The position numbers and the translations under genes were made by a program. A model generated the notes under the pieces. That model was not told where the DNA came from and made no database searches. It worked only from the letters and a program-made list of their open reading frames with translations. Positions 43,180 to 53,163 of a stretch of DNA of 64,000 nt are shown one piece after another (positions within the stretch are counted from its first letter, which is position 1; each line of letters opens with the position of its first letter). Source of the stretch: Cellulomonas chitinilytica (lineage in GTDB: Bacteria; Actinomycetota; Actinomycetes; Actinomycetales; Cellulomonadaceae); NCBI RefSeq assembly GCF_016862675.1, contig NZ_BONK01000001.1, forward strand, positions 434,001 to 498,000. The letters run 5' to 3'.

Positions 43180-43347
43180 TCACGCGGTCAGGCTCGAGAA
43201 GAAACGGCCGAAGCTGGCGAACGCACCGGTGATCACGTCCCACAGGGCCTTGACCAGGTCGGCGGCGCGGTCGGGGCTCGTCACGATCGCGTACACGAGG
43301 AAGATCGCGACGACCCAGATCAGGAGGGTCTTCAGCTTCGGGGGCAT
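43180..43347 (-). CDS. Small single-span membrane protein (55 aa)
   Basis: This small protein has the hydrophobic span LIWVVAIFLVYAIVTSP (about 8-24) and a short amphipathic end rich in Phe (FASFGRFFSSL). The ATG at 43347 has a GAGGTG site. It is linked to the PH-domain gene by one nucleotide. The open frame runs further upstream into Arg-rich non-coding-like sequence, so I take the inner ATG. Confidence 0.7.
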   Translation of the reverse strand: MPPKLKTLLIWVVAIFLVYAIVTSPDRAADLVKALWDVITGAFASFGRFFSSLTA

Positions 43348-43536
43348 GGGCACCTCGGGAGGACGTCGACGGCGGTCAGGTGATCGGACAGTTCGGTGGG
43401 TGGAGCGGCGGTCGAGGCGTCGGGCGAAGGACATCAGGCGCGGCTCTCAGGTCAGGGGACGAAACCCCCCGGCCGGGCAAAGGGTACTGATCCGGCAAAC
43501 CTCCGTGCGGGACCACCCGCCGCGTGGCGCGACGAA

Positions 43537-43578
43537 CCGGGGCCGGGACGGCGTGTCGCCCGCGCGTCCCGACCCCGG
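43537..43578 (-). terminator. Hairpin terminator after the YciI-like gene
   Basis: 14-bp arms (43537-43550 and 43565-43578) with one mismatch lie 19 nt after the stop of the gene at 43598-43939. Confidence 0.65.
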
Positions 43579-43597
43579 CTCCGTGCTCTGCGCCCGC

Positions 43598-43939
43598 CTA
43601 CGCCTCGTCCTCCCACTGCCAGAACTGCCGCAGCTCGACGAGCCCGCCGGCCGCCATCGGGTGCCGGCCCGCCACCTCGATCGCCTCGTCGAGGTCCTTG
43701 CAGTCGAGGATGTCGAACCCGGCGATCTGCTCGCCGAGCTCCGCGAACGGGCCGTCGGTCACGAGCGTGCCGCCCTGCCGGACCCGCACCACGCGCGCCT
43801 CTCCGGCCGGTCGGAGCCGGTCGCCGTACTTGCGGCGACCCAGGCGGTCGTTCTCCTCCACCCAGTCCTCGATCGACTGGACCTCCGGGGCGTCCGGCTC
43901 GGCGGTGGGGTCGGTGCACACCAGCATCAGGTACTGCAT
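43598..43939 (-). CDS. YciI-related (DGPF-domain) protein
   Basis: This 113-residue protein begins MQYLMLVCTDPTAEPDAP. TDGPFAELGEQIAGFDILDC is the DGPF motif of YCII-related proteins, and ALA-type ends (GGLVELRQFWQWE) follow. Such proteins often accompany ECF sigma factors but none lies here. The start has a strong GAGGAGG site. The biochemical role is unknown; a dimeric alpha-beta barrel enzyme or ligand binder is assumed. Confidence 0.85.
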   Translation of the reverse strand: MQYLMLVCTDPTAEPDAPEVQSIEDWVEENDRLGRRKYGDRLRPAGEARVVRVRQGGTLVTDGPFAELGEQIAGFDILDCKDLDEAIEVAGRHPMAAGGLVELRQFWQWEDEA

Positions 43940-44017
43940 GGGAGTTCCTCCTCGTGTCCGTACGGGCGCTCGCCCGATCACCCTGGCGACGTGCGGGGGC
44001 CGACGCAATCGACACAC

Positions 44018-45199
44018 TCATCCGAGCGAGATCCGCAGGATCCTGTCGTCGCCGGGTGCGGGGTCGCCGCGACCGTCCGTGTTGTTCGTCATCACCCACA
44101 GCGACCCGTCGGGCGCGACCGTCACGGCCCGCAGCCGCCCGTGCTCGCCGGTGAGCAGCGCCTGCGGCTCGCCGACGCCGTCGGGGCGCAGCGGCACCCG
44201 CCACAGCCGCTCGCCGCGCAGGGCCGCGAGGTACACGCCCTCGTCGGTCACGGCGAGGCCGCTCGGCGACGCGTCGGACGTGGCCCACGTGGCGACCGGG
44301 TCGACGAAGCCCTCGCCGGCCCCGCCCGTGCCCTCGACGGTCGGCCAGCCGTAGTTCCCGCCGGGGACCACGACGTTGAGCTCGTCCCACGTGTTCTGGC
44401 CGAACTCCGAGGCGAACATCCGGCCGTCCGACGACCACCCGAGGCCCTGCACGTTGCGGTGGCCGAGGCTCCACACGGGCGACCCCGGGTCGGGGTTGCC
44501 GGGGGCCGGTTCGCCGTCGGCGGTGATCCGCAGGATCTTGCCGTTGAGCGACCCCGGGTCCTGCGCGTCGGGAGGGTTCGCGGCGTCGCCCGTCGAGACG
44601 TACAGGTACCCGTCGGGCCCGACCGCGAGGCGTCCGCCGTCGTGGTTGCGGGCCTTGTGGATGCCCGTGAGCACCGGACGGAGCTCGCCGAGCGTGGTGC
44701 CCTCAAGCGTGCCGCGCAGCACCCGGTTGTCGTCGGCGGTCGTCGCGTACAGCGCGACGTCGACGGCGTCCGCGCCGCCGCCGAGCACCGCGACACCGAG
44801 CAGACCGCCCTCGCCGTCCGGGACGACCTCCCGGGCCAGCTGGTCGGCCCCCGGGCCGGTGACGTCGGTGGTGCCGCCGTCGGCCGCGACCAGCACGAGC
44901 GCCGCCGCGTCGCGGAGCGTGACGAGGGCCGAGCCGCCCGGCAGGAATGCGATGCCCCACGGCACGTCGAGGTCACCGGTGATCTCGCGGACGTCGGTCA
45001 CCTGCACGGTCGCAGGACCTGACGGGCCCGTGGCCGCGGGCGTCGCGGGCGACGCGACGACGGGCGGCGACGACGGCCCCGGGCTCGCGCCGTCGTCCCC
45101 GGTGCACGCCGTCAGGGCGAGCGCACCCGCCGCGACCAGGCACGCGACCGCCCGGCGAGCCCCGGTGGGGCGCGTCGGGTGCGACCCCGCGACAGCCAT
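44018..45199 (-). CDS. Lipoprotein, sugar dehydrogenase / glucose-sorbosone dehydrogenase family
   Basis: This 393-residue secreted lipoprotein has a lipobox LTAC at about residue 30 and a six-bladed propeller of the GSDH type. Features are LDVPWGIAFLPGG, EGGLLGVAVL, NHDGGRLAVGPDGYLYVSTGD (conserved His-Asp-Gly-Gly), NGKILRITADG, GHRNVQGLGW and FGQNTWDELNVVVPGGNYGWP. Family members bind PQQ and oxidise aldoses, although many actinobacterial ones are uncharacterised. The ATG at 45199 lacks a strong ribosome-binding site, so an upstream in-frame GTG is possible. Confidence 0.85.
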   Translation of the reverse strand: MAVAGSHPTRPTGARRAVACLVAAGALALTACTGDDGASPGPSSPPVVASPATPAATGPSGPATVQVTDVREITGDLDVPWGIAFLPGGSALVTLRDAAALVLVAADGGTTDVTGPGADQLAREVVPDGEGGLLGVAVLGGGADAVDVALYATTADDNRVLRGTLEGTTLGELRPVLTGIHKARNHDGGRLAVGPDGYLYVSTGDAANPPDAQDPGSLNGKILRITADGEPAPGNPDPGSPVWSLGHRNVQGLGWSSDGRMFASEFGQNTWDELNVVVPGGNYGWPTVEGTGGAGEGFVDPVATWATSDASPSGLAVTDEGVYLAALRGERLWRVPLRPDGVGEPQALLTGEHGRLRAVTVAPDGSLWVMTNNTDGRGDPAPGDDRILRISLG

Positions 45200-45339
45200 C
45201 CCCCAGCGGACCACACGGCGGCCGGGCACCGCCACCGTGCCGGCTCGTCGCGCGCCCGTCGCGTGCCCGTCACGCGCCCGCCGCGCACTGGTCGCATGTG
45301 ACGACGGACGTGCGAAGGTGGGACGAAGGAGGCGCGACC

Positions 45340-45948
45340 ATGACGGACCCCGCACCGGACGGCACCAGCGGCGAGCGGCGCGCGCTCCTGGTGGTCGACG
45401 TGCAGCCGACCTTCTGCGAGGGCGGCGCGCTCGGGGTCGACGGCGGCGCCGCCGTGGCGCTCGGTGTCGCCGACTACGCCGCGGCCCACCGCGACCGCTA
45501 CGCGCTCGTCGTGACCACGCAGGACTGGCACATCGACCCCGGCGACCACTTCAGCGAGACCCCGGACTACGTCGACACGTGGCCGCCGCACGGCGTCGCG
45601 GGCACCGCCGAGGCCGAGCTGCACCCCGCGCTGTCGGAGCTGGGGCCCGACGCCAGCGTGCGCAAGGGTCAGTACGCCGCCGCGTACTCCGGGTTCGAAG
45701 GGGTCGACGGGGAGGGGCGCGGGCTCGCGCAGATCCTGCGGGACGCCCAGGTCACCGACGTCGACGTGGTCGGCATCGCGGAGTCGCACTGCGTCCGGTC
45801 GACGGCGCTCGACGCGCTGGCGCTCGGCCTGCGCACCCGGGTGCTCGTCGACCTCACGGTGCCCGTGACGCCCGACCAGGGCGCCGCCGCGCGCGAGGAG
45901 ATGCGGGCCGCGGGCGCACAGCTCGTGTCGTCGACCGACCTGGACTGA
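45340..45948 (+). CDS. pncA: Nicotinamidase (isochorismatase-like cysteine hydrolase)
   Basis: This 202-residue enzyme hydrolyses nicotinamide to nicotinate in NAD salvage. The catalytic Asp is in LLVVDVQPTF, the Lys in SVRKGQYAA and the Cys in ESHCVRSTALDAL. The metal ligands are in TQDWHIDPGDHFS. The PPHGV and YSGFEGVD stretches are specific to nicotinamidases. A GAAGGAGG site precedes the ATG by the right distance. It diverges from the sugar dehydrogenase gene. Confidence 0.93.
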   Translation: MTDPAPDGTSGERRALLVVDVQPTFCEGGALGVDGGAAVALGVADYAAAHRDRYALVVTTQDWHIDPGDHFSETPDYVDTWPPHGVAGTAEAELHPALSELGPDASVRKGQYAAAYSGFEGVDGEGRGLAQILRDAQVTDVDVVGIAESHCVRSTALDALALGLRTRVLVDLTVPVTPDQGAAAREEMRAAGAQLVSSTDLD

Positions 45949-45960
45949 GCGCCCGCGCGC

Positions 45961-46004
45961 CGCGTCAGCTCGCTGCGTCAGCTCGTCGCGTCAGCTCGCT
46001 GCGT
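45961..46004. repeat. Short direct repeat duplicating a gene's 3' end
   Basis: An 18-bp unit CGCGTCAGCTCGCTGCGT occurs at 45961-45978 and 45987-46004, with a third partial CGTCAGCTCG between. The right copy contains the stop codon (45991-45993) of the transglutaminase-like gene, so the end of that gene was duplicated in tandem. Confidence 0.8.
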
Positions 46005-48195
46005 ACTGGTCGATCCGCGAGTCGACCACCCAGAGCGTGTCCTGCGTGCGGGTGGCGGCGGCCTGCTCGTCCGTCAGGAGGAGGTACTGGTCGGGCGGGG
46101 TGGAGTCGTCCCACGTGACGTCGACGACCCGCCACGCGTCCCCGATCCTCACCTTGTTCCACGCGTGCCTGTCCCCGTCGGTCACCGGTCCGGTGACGTA
46201 CATCGACGTCAGCCCCGCCGCGTCGGCGAGCACCTTGAACGCCATCGAGTACGACGCGCACACGCCCGTCTTGTCGAGGAGGATCCCCGACGCCATCCAC
46301 GCCCGGGGGACCAGGTCGATCTCCCCGCGGTCCTTCGCAGCGAGCGCCTCGTGGTCGTACGACGCGGTCGAGGTGAGGTAGCCGTTGATGGCGACGACCT
46401 TGTCCTGCTCGCTCATGCCGTCCGTGACGATCTGGTCCGCGACCCGGGCGACCTCGTCGCCCAGCTCCTTCTGCGCCGCCAGGTAGTCGGCGACGCTCTC
46501 GAACGCGTGGAACCTCACCGCGACCACGTGCCGGTCGTCCACGCGGAGGAACCCGACGTCGAGCTGGCCCAGGATGAACGGGTTCTGCGCCTTGGCCTCG
46601 TCGAGCGCGTCCTGCAGGTCGATCCCCGTCGCCGTCGCGCTCGACCCCCACGGCACGAACGCCGTGACGTCGATGTACTCGTTGCCGGCGATGAGGTTGG
46701 CCGCCAGGTAGTCCGTCAGCGGGTTCGTCGAGCTCACCGGGTACGCGACCTGCGGGCGGCTGGAGCTGATCTTGGCGTCGGCCGCGTCCCACGACAACGA
46801 CGTGTAGGTGACACCGGTGGTCAGGCCCCCCTTGGAACGCTGCTCCTCGACGGCCGCGATGACCGCGTCGACCCCCTGCAGCGCCGCGTCCCTGTCACCG
46901 ACGTCGAGCGTGTACGACCCGCTCAGCACCGTCCCGGCGATGCGGTACGGGACGTGGAAGATCGTGCGGCTGGTGACACCGACGAAGTCGCCGTTCGCGT
47001 CCCGGACGAGCTCCCCGAACTCGTCGACGTCGGCGGTGCTCAGGACGTCCTCCTCGAGGTCGCGGCTGTACAGGACGGGCCGCATCACCGTCCGGCCGTC
47101 CGCGAGCGTGACCGGGAGCTGCGTGGGCAGCTGCTCGGGCCGGGAGACGTCCCGACCCGTGAGCCCCAGCTCGGCCTCCGCGTTGACGGCCTCCTCGACG
47201 GGGAGCATCTCGGCCAGGCCGGCGCTCGCGTCGACGACCGACATCGGCGACGTGCCCTGGTCGGTCTGCGCCACGACGCCGTACAGGTGCGACCGCGGGG
47301 GTTCGCTGGTCCGGGCGAGGTTCGCGTCGTGCGTGTCGTCCTCCGAGTGCCAGACGGTGCTGAACGCCTCGTTCTGCATGCGGACGCTGCCGTCCCACGC
47401 GCTGGTCCGGGTGCCGTCGTCGAGCGAGCTCCACGAGGTCGACGTCGTCGACGCGAGGACCTCGGTGTCCGTCACGCCGTTCCCGGGATCATGGGCCAGC
47501 TTGACGACGTAGTACGTCGAGGCGCCCTCGACGGGAGCCCAGGAGAACTGCGCGCCGCCGAGCTCGTCGACGTCGACGGACGTCGCGGGCGCCGGCACCG
47601 GGGTGTCGACCGTGAACATCACCACCGACGGCTTCGCCAGCGCGGCGCCCGTCGTCGCGTCGCGGTAGAACGCGATGTAGTACTGGTCGGACAGGCCCCA
47701 CCGGTCGGGCTCGGTCAGCTCGATGCGCGCGCCCTCCGCGTCGATCTGGCTGCCCTCGGGGCTCGCGGACGGGCCGACCCGGATCTCGTGGTCCCAGGCG
47801 ATCACGGCCGCGTCCGGTGCCGTGACACGCAGCTGCGGGTCGACGAAGACCTGGGCGACGTCCTCCGGCTGCGCGGGACGGCCGTCGATCGTCAGGTCGT
47901 CCACCGAGAAGTCGACCTCGAACGTGAACTCCTTGCCCGGGTCGACCTGCGAGTACACGTGCGCGTACTCGCTCTCCCCCGCGGACGCCTGCTGCCCCTG
48001 GCGTGCGTGGACCGCGTAGACCGACGTGCCGACGAGCGCGAGGACCACGGGCACGCCGACCGCGGCGAGCACGGCGGTGCGGCGACGCCGGCGGCCCGCC
48101 GGACGGGAGCCGGGCTGACCCGGGCCGTCACCCGGCTGCGGCGGGCTGGGCTGCACGCCCCACGGCTGCTGACGGTCCTGCTGCGCATCGCTCAC
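45991..48195 (-). CDS. Large membrane-anchored transglutaminase-like protein
   Basis: This 734-residue protein has a Pro/Gln-rich cytoplasmic tail, a span at about 42-62 (VLAAVGVPVVLALVGTSVYAV) and a long extracytoplasmic part with fibronectin-like beta modules (about 180-270). A C-terminal transglutaminase-like domain carries the candidate triad Cys in TGVCASYSMAF, His in DRHAWNKV and Asp in VVDVTWDDS. Bacterial relatives act as cell-surface peptidases or crosslinkers. The GTG is preceded by CACAGT 7 nt away rather than a ribosome-binding site, so it is perhaps leaderless. It is a single-gene unit between pncA and a MarR gene. Confidence 0.75.
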   Translation of the reverse strand: MSDAQQDRQQPWGVQPSPPQPGDGPGQPGSRPAGRRRRRTAVLAAVGVPVVLALVGTSVYAVHARQGQQASAGESEYAHVYSQVDPGKEFTFEVDFSVDDLTIDGRPAQPEDVAQVFVDPQLRVTAPDAAVIAWDHEIRVGPSASPEGSQIDAEGARIELTEPDRWGLSDQYYIAFYRDATTGAALAKPSVVMFTVDTPVPAPATSVDVDELGGAQFSWAPVEGASTYYVVKLAHDPGNGVTDTEVLASTTSTSWSSLDDGTRTSAWDGSVRMQNEAFSTVWHSEDDTHDANLARTSEPPRSHLYGVVAQTDQGTSPMSVVDASAGLAEMLPVEEAVNAEAELGLTGRDVSRPEQLPTQLPVTLADGRTVMRPVLYSRDLEEDVLSTADVDEFGELVRDANGDFVGVTSRTIFHVPYRIAGTVLSGSYTLDVGDRDAALQGVDAVIAAVEEQRSKGGLTTGVTYTSLSWDAADAKISSSRPQVAYPVSSTNPLTDYLAANLIAGNEYIDVTAFVPWGSSATATGIDLQDALDEAKAQNPFILGQLDVGFLRVDDRHVVAVRFHAFESVADYLAAQKELGDEVARVADQIVTDGMSEQDKVVAINGYLTSTASYDHEALAAKDRGEIDLVPRAWMASGILLDKTGVCASYSMAFKVLADAAGLTSMYVTGPVTDGDRHAWNKVRIGDAWRVVDVTWDDSTPPDQYLLLTDEQAAATRTQDTLWVVDSRIDQYAAS

Positions 48196-48316
48196 CGGTG
48201 GGACTGTGGGACACGCGGAGGGACAGGTCAAACCCGTCCCACCGAACGGCGTACCCGCACGCCACGACGGAGCGTCGTGCGCCGGCCGCGCCGGCGCGGC
48301 CCCCGGACCGGTCGGC

Positions 48317-48784
48317 TCAGGCCGTCGCCGGCGGTGCGCCGGGGGTGCCGGACTCCGGCGCCGAGCCCTGGTCGTCGATCGACCAGCCCAGGTTGCGGGC
48401 CACCTGCTCGAGCACGCCGATCGCGGTCGCGTAGTCCTGCTCGGACACGCCCTCGACGACGGCCTCCCGGAACGCGGCGACCCGCTCCTCGAGGACGCGG
48501 AAGTGCTCCTCCCCGTCCTCCGTGAAGACGTACCCCTCGGGCTCCCGACGCAGCCAGCGCCGCGACGTGAGGAGCACCAGCTCCCCGCGCCCGACGGGCC
48601 CCTCGAACGACGGCTCGAAGGCGGCGAGCACCTGAGCCACGACCTGCTCGTCCGCCGGACCGGCGTGCACCACGTTGAGCACCTGCCAGTGCCGTCGGGT
48701 GAGCCCGTCACGGGCGAGGGCCTCCTCGAAGCCCGATTCGATGAGCCGGTCGACGACCTTGAGCCAGTACCCGACAGGACGCAT
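48317..48784 (-). CDS. MarR-like winged-helix regulator
   Basis: This 155-residue protein has an N-terminal helical region with SGFEEALARDGLTRRHWQVLNVV and a wing (LLTSRRWLRREPEGYVFTEDGEEHF), the MarR layout without the canonical DDRR. The tail is Ala/Pro-rich. A GGAGGTG site precedes the ATG. It is monocistronic with no obvious partner; the target is unknown. Confidence 0.78.
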   Translation of the reverse strand: MRPVGYWLKVVDRLIESGFEEALARDGLTRRHWQVLNVVHAGPADEQVVAQVLAAFEPSFEGPVGRGELVLLTSRRWLRREPEGYVFTEDGEEHFRVLEERVAAFREAVVEGVSEQDYATAIGVLEQVARNLGWSIDDQGSAPESGTPGAPPATA

Positions 48785-48879
48785 GGCGCACCTCCGGATC
48801 GATCCTCTCAGCGAGGAGCGGGGGTCGGCATGTCGACATCCCCCTGTCGCCCTGTGTCAGGCCTGCGAGAGGTGGCCGG

Positions 48880-49737
48880 TCAGCGGGAGCGGGCCGCGAG
48901 CGCCGCCGCGTAGAGGTCCCGCTTCGGGACGCCGGCGACCGTCGCCACCTCGGCGACGGCGTCCTTGAGCCGCTCCCCCGCGTCCGCCCGGGCGAGGACC
49001 TCCGCGACGAGGTCCGCCGTGCTCGCGGGCGCCGCCCGGGCGGCACCGGCGACGACCACGACGATCTCGCCGCGCACCTGGCCGGCCGCGGCCCACGCGA
49101 CGAGCTCCGCGAGCGGCCCGCGCCGCACCTCCTCGTACGTCTTCGTGAGCTCACGGCACACGGCCGCGGGCCGGTCCGCACCGAAGGCGTCGACCATCGA
49201 GCCGAGCACGTCGTCGAGCCGGTGCGGGGCCTCGAAGAACACCATCGTGCGCCGCTCGTCGGCGAGGTCCGCGAGCGTCCGCGCCCGCTCGCCGGGCCGC
49301 CGCGGCAGGAACCCCTCGAAGCAGAACCGGTCCGTCGGCAGCCCCGACAGGGCGAGGGCCGTGAGCACCGCGCTCGGGCCGGGGGCGGCCGTCACCGGCA
49401 GCCCCGCGGCCACCGCGGCGGTCACGACGCGGAACCCCGGGTCGGACACCGACGGCATCCCGGCGTCCGTGACGACGACGACCGTGCCGCCGCCCGCGAC
49501 GACCTCCAGCAGGTCCGCGGAGCGCTCCGCCTCGTTGTGCTCGTGGTGGCTGACCACGCGACCGCCGATCTCGACGCCCATCCGGGCCGCGAGCGCTCGC
49601 GTGCGGCGGGTGTCCTCCGCGGCGACGACGTCCGCCTCCGCGAGCAGCCGGCGCAGGTGCGCCGAGGCGTCGTCGACGTTGCCGATCGGGGTCGCGGCGA
49701 GGACCAGACGGCCCGGCCCTGGTGCGGTGGCGCTCAC
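48880..49737 (-). CDS. rsmI: 16S rRNA (cytidine-1402-2'-O)-methyltransferase
   Basis: This 285-residue tetrapyrrole-methylase-fold enzyme has [16 protein letters not shown] (about 10-25), [31 protein letters not shown] and the SAM-binding FEAPHRL. It methylates ribose of C1402 in the decoding site. GTG 49737 is chosen because the family begins there, and CAGGCT 6 nt upstream suggests a leaderless mRNA. It is divergent from the O-mannosyltransferase gene, as in mycobacteria. Confidence 0.96.
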   Translation of the reverse strand: MSATAPGPGRLVLAATPIGNVDDASAHLRRLLAEADVVAAEDTRRTRALAARMGVEIGGRVVSHHEHNEAERSADLLEVVAGGGTVVVVTDAGMPSVSDPGFRVVTAAVAAGLPVTAAPGPSAVLTALALSGLPTDRFCFEGFLPRRPGERARTLADLADERRTMVFFEAPHRLDDVLGSMVDAFGADRPAAVCRELTKTYEEVRRGPLAELVAWAAAGQVRGEIVVVVAGAARAAPASTADLVAEVLARADAGERLKDAVAEVATVAGVPKRDLYAAALAARSR

Positions 49738-49823
49738 CCCGCCAGCCTGCCACCTCGTGCGGCACCGTTCCGACGGGGGTGTCCGGCGCACCGAGACCAC
49801 TGCCCCTGCACAGCGGTCACCCC

Positions 49824-49829
49824 TACGAT
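49824..49829 (+). promoter_or_regulatory. -10 box TACGAT of the leaderless mannosyltransferase gene
   Basis: TACGAT ends 6 nt before the GTG at 49836, with no ribosome-binding site. Confidence 0.5.
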
Positions 49830-49835
49830 GACCGC

Positions 49836-51617
49836 GTGCCGCCCACCCGAGACGACGACGCCGTGCTGGCCGCCCCGTCCGACGACGACGTCGAGACCCG
49901 GCTGCCGGCGACCCCCGACGAGCCCGTGAGCCAGCCCGCCGAGGCCGCCGCCGCTGAGCCGGTCGAGGCCGAGCCCGTCGAGGCCGCGGACCCGGAGGCC
50001 GAGCAGCCCGATCCCGCCGACGACCTCCCCACCCGGGACCGGCTGCTGCGCCGCCTCGTCGGCGTCGACGCCCTGGCCCTCGACGCGACCCCCCGTGCGC
50101 GGCTGACGGGGTGGCTGTGGGCGCTCGCGGTGACCGTCTTCGCGGGCGTCCTGCGGATGTGGGACCTGGGCCGCCCGCACAAGCTCGTCTTCGACGAGAC
50201 GTACTACGTCAAGGACGGCTGGTCGCTGATCAAGCGCGGCTACGAGGCCGCGTGGCCGACGGACCCGAACGCGGCGTTCGAGGCAGGTGACGCCTCCGGG
50301 CTCGGCACGGCCGCGGAGTACGTCGTCCACCCGCAGGTCGGCAAGTGGCTCATCGGGCTGGGCATCCAGCTCGGCGGCGGCGTGGGCAGCTCGGCGGCGT
50401 GGCGGCTCGGGGCGGCCGTCTTCGGGACGCTCGCGGTGCTGCTGCTCGTCCGGGTCGCGCGGCGGCTGTTCTCGTCGACGGCGTGGGGCGTCGTGGCGGG
50501 CGTGCTGCTCGCGGTCGACGGCGAGGCGATCGTGATGTCGCGCGTGAGCCTGCTCGACCCGTTCCTCATGTTCTTCGTGCTCGCGGCGTTCGGGGCGCTC
50601 CTGCTGGACCGCGACCAGGCCCGGCGCCGGCTCGCCGACCGGGCGGCCGTGGTCCTCGACGCGGGCGACGACCTCGGCGCCGGGCCGCGTCTGGGCTGGC
50701 GGTGGTGGCGGCTCGCGGCGGCGGTGCTGCTCGGCCTCGCCATCGGCACGAAGTGGTCCGGCATGTACTTCCTCGCCGTCTTCGGGCTGATGACGGTGGC
50801 GTGGGACATCACGGCACGGCGGACCGTCGGCGTGCGGGGCTGGTTCTGGGCGGGCATCCGCCGTGACGGCGTCGTCGCGGGGGTCGCGATGGTCGGCATC
50901 GCGGCCGTCACGTACGTCGCGACGTGGACGTCGTGGCTGGTCCACCCGCTCGCGTACGGACGGCAGTGGGCCGCCGACAACCCCGGTCAGGGCGTCACGT
51001 GGCTGCCGGCGCCGCTGCGGTCGCTGTGGAAGTACCACCAGGACATGTGGGCGTTCCACACCGGCCTCGACACCCCGCACAGCTACGCGTCGCACCCGCT
51101 CGGCTGGCTCGTCCAGTGGCGACCGACGTCGATGTTCTACCCTCCCGAGGTCTCCGGCCTGTCCGGTCAGCAGGCGCAGGACGCGTGCGGCGCGTCGCAG
51201 TGCTCCCAGGCCATCACCGCGATCGGCAACCCGGTGCTCTGGGTGGCCGCGACGGCCGCGATCCTGGTCGCACTCGTGTGGCTGGTCCGGTTCCGGGACT
51301 GGCGGGCGTTCGCGGTCCTGTCCGGGATCATCGCCGGCTGGCTGCCGTGGTTCGCCTACCCGCACCGCACGATCTTCACGTTCTACTCGGTCGCGTTCGT
51401 GCCGTGGATGGTGCTGACGCTCGTGTACGTGTTCACCCTCGTCGTCGGGCCGAAGGACGAGCTCGACCCGCGCTCGCGGCGGTGGGCGATCGGCGTCGTG
51501 TCGGCCATCGTGGCGCTGGCCGTGGCCGTCGGGGCGTTCTTCTACCCGATCTGGACGGCCATGGTCGTGCCGTACTGGTTCTGGCACGCGCACATGTGGC
51601 TGACGACCTGGATCTGA
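49836..51617 (+). CDS. Protein O-mannosyltransferase (GT39)
   Basis: This 593-residue polytopic GT-C enzyme has an acidic cytoplasmic tail (about 1-75), then about eleven spans. The first extracytoplasmic loop holds the catalytic-type [13 protein letters not shown] (Asp-Glu pair). The PMT_4TMC part includes [30 protein letters not shown] and [13 protein letters not shown]. It transfers mannose from polyprenyl-phosphate mannose to Ser/Thr of secreted proteins. Possible substrates in this window are the Thr/Pro-rich secreted proteins such as that at 17067. Its order next to rsmI is conserved in actinobacteria. Confidence 0.94.
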   Translation: MPPTRDDDAVLAAPSDDDVETRLPATPDEPVSQPAEAAAAEPVEAEPVEAADPEAEQPDPADDLPTRDRLLRRLVGVDALALDATPRARLTGWLWALAVTVFAGVLRMWDLGRPHKLVFDETYYVKDGWSLIKRGYEAAWPTDPNAAFEAGDASGLGTAAEYVVHPQVGKWLIGLGIQLGGGVGSSAAWRLGAAVFGTLAVLLLVRVARRLFSSTAWGVVAGVLLAVDGEAIVMSRVSLLDPFLMFFVLAAFGALLLDRDQARRRLADRAAVVLDAGDDLGAGPRLGWRWWRLAAAVLLGLAIGTKWSGMYFLAVFGLMTVAWDITARRTVGVRGWFWAGIRRDGVVAGVAMVGIAAVTYVATWTSWLVHPLAYGRQWAADNPGQGVTWLPAPLRSLWKYHQDMWAFHTGLDTPHSYASHPLGWLVQWRPTSMFYPPEVSGLSGQQAQDACGASQCSQAITAIGNPVLWVAATAAILVALVWLVRFRDWRAFAVLSGIIAGWLPWFAYPHRTIFTFYSVAFVPWMVLTLVYVFTLVVGPKDELDPRSRRWAIGVVSAIVALAVAVGAFFYPIWTAMVVPYWFWHAHMWLTTWI

Positions 51618-51669
51618 CGGACCCGCGCCGGTCGGGACGCCTGCCCGGGCGCCGGGCCGGCGGGACGCG

Positions 51670-53121
51670 TCAGGTCCAGTCGACCTGCGGGCTGCGGTAC
51701 CAGGGGAACCCGAACCGGTCCCAGAACCGCCCGTGCGCGGCGACCCGCGAACGGAACCCGTCCCAGTCCCGCTGCTCGGGGGCCGTCCACGCGACCTCGG
51801 CGACCGCGGCGAGCCGGGGCAGCAGCATCGCGGTGAGGTCGTCCAGGTTCCTCAGCGTCTCGGTCCAGACGGCGGCCTCGACCCCGATGACCGACTCCGG
51901 CGGGAGCCCCTCGATGATCGCGGTCGGCTCCCAGTCGTAGGCGTCGCGCAGCTCGATGTGACCGGCCCACTCGAGGCCGAGCTCGGTGGTCGCGTCGTAC
52001 TTCATGTCGAGGTACGTCTTCGAGCCGGGCGACATGAGGAACAGGGCACCGGCCTGCGCGGCGGCGACGAACGGGGCGGGGTCGACGCGCGGGTCCCAGT
52101 ACTGGACGACGGTGCCGGGCTCGAGCGCCGTGTGCGCGATCTCCTGCCACCCGACGACGCGCTTGCCTGCGCCGCGGACGGCTGCGGCCGCCTGACCGAC
52201 GAGGTCCGCGTACTCCCCGCGCTCCATCGTGAGGACCTCGTCGCCACCGATGTGCACGAAGTCGCCGGGGGTCATCGCGGCGAGGTCGGCGAACACGTCG
52301 GAGATGAACCGGCTCGTCGCGGGCAGGTCGGCGTGCAGCCGGCTGAACCCGACCTCGATGCCCGTGTAAGCGTCGGTGGGCACGCCGCCCGGCTTGAGGT
52401 CGCCGTACGTGTGCGTGGCGGCGTTGACGTGCCCCGGGACGTCGATCTCCGGGACGACCCGGATCCCGCGGGCGGCGGCGTACGCGACGACGTCGGCGAA
52501 CTCCTCGACCGTGTAGAACCCGCCGGGGTCGCCGCCGACGGACGTGCTGCTCGCCCGCTCGGTGAGCTGCGGACGGGACGGCAGGTGCAGGCGCCACCCC
52601 TGGTCGTCGGTGAGGTGCAGGTGCAGCACGTTGAGCTTGTAGTGCGCCATGAGCCCGATGACGACCTTGAGGTCGCGCACCGCGACGAAGTGCCGCGCGA
52701 CGTCGACGGACAGCCCGCGCCAGCCGAACCGGGGCACGTCCTCGACACGGACCGCCGGCACGGTGAGCTCCGGGGTGACGAGCTGGCGCAACGTGACGAG
52801 CCCGTGCACCAGGCCCGCCGGGGTGCGGGCGTCGATCGTGACCCGCTCGGGCCGCACGACGACCCGGTACGCCTCGGCGCCCGACGGCAGCGACTCGACG
52901 ATACGCAGCCAGATGGTGTGCGGCGCCTCGCCGCCGGTGTACCGCACCTCGACGGGGTGCTCCGTGACGCGTCCGAGCAGGTCCGCGGCGAGCACCCCGA
53001 CCGAGATGAGCTCGGGCCGGCTCTCGACGACGACGGTGGTGCCCTGCCCGAGCACGAACGGCTCACCCCCGGTGACGTCGAGCGTGGTGGGGCGGGGGAT
53101 CAGCGAGATCACGTCGGGCAC
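51670..53121 (-). CDS. Family 20 beta-N-acetylhexosaminidase
   Basis: This 483-residue protein has an N-terminal GH20b domain (to about 120) and a TIM barrel. The barrel includes HLHLTDDQGWRL, VVPEIDVPGHVNA and the catalytic pair in HIGGDEV (Asp-Glu about 297-298). No signal peptide is seen, so it probably acts in the cytoplasm on imported chito- or muropeptide-derived sugars. The GTG has AGGAG. It is a single gene next to an SBF-type transporter. Confidence 0.93.
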   Translation of the reverse strand: MPDVISLIPRPTTLDVTGGEPFVLGQGTTVVVESRPELISVGVLAADLLGRVTEHPVEVRYTGGEAPHTIWLRIVESLPSGAEAYRVVVRPERVTIDARTPAGLVHGLVTLRQLVTPELTVPAVRVEDVPRFGWRGLSVDVARHFVAVRDLKVVIGLMAHYKLNVLHLHLTDDQGWRLHLPSRPQLTERASSTSVGGDPGGFYTVEEFADVVAYAAARGIRVVPEIDVPGHVNAATHTYGDLKPGGVPTDAYTGIEVGFSRLHADLPATSRFISDVFADLAAMTPGDFVHIGGDEVLTMERGEYADLVGQAAAAVRGAGKRVVGWQEIAHTALEPGTVVQYWDPRVDPAPFVAAAQAGALFLMSPGSKTYLDMKYDATTELGLEWAGHIELRDAYDWEPTAIIEGLPPESVIGVEAAVWTETLRNLDDLTAMLLPRLAAVAEVAWTAPEQRDWDGFRSRVAAHGRFWDRFGFPWYRSPQVDWT

Positions 53122-53163
53122 TGGACTCCTCGGGCGATGACGGGCGGTACGTCCCCGGGCACG

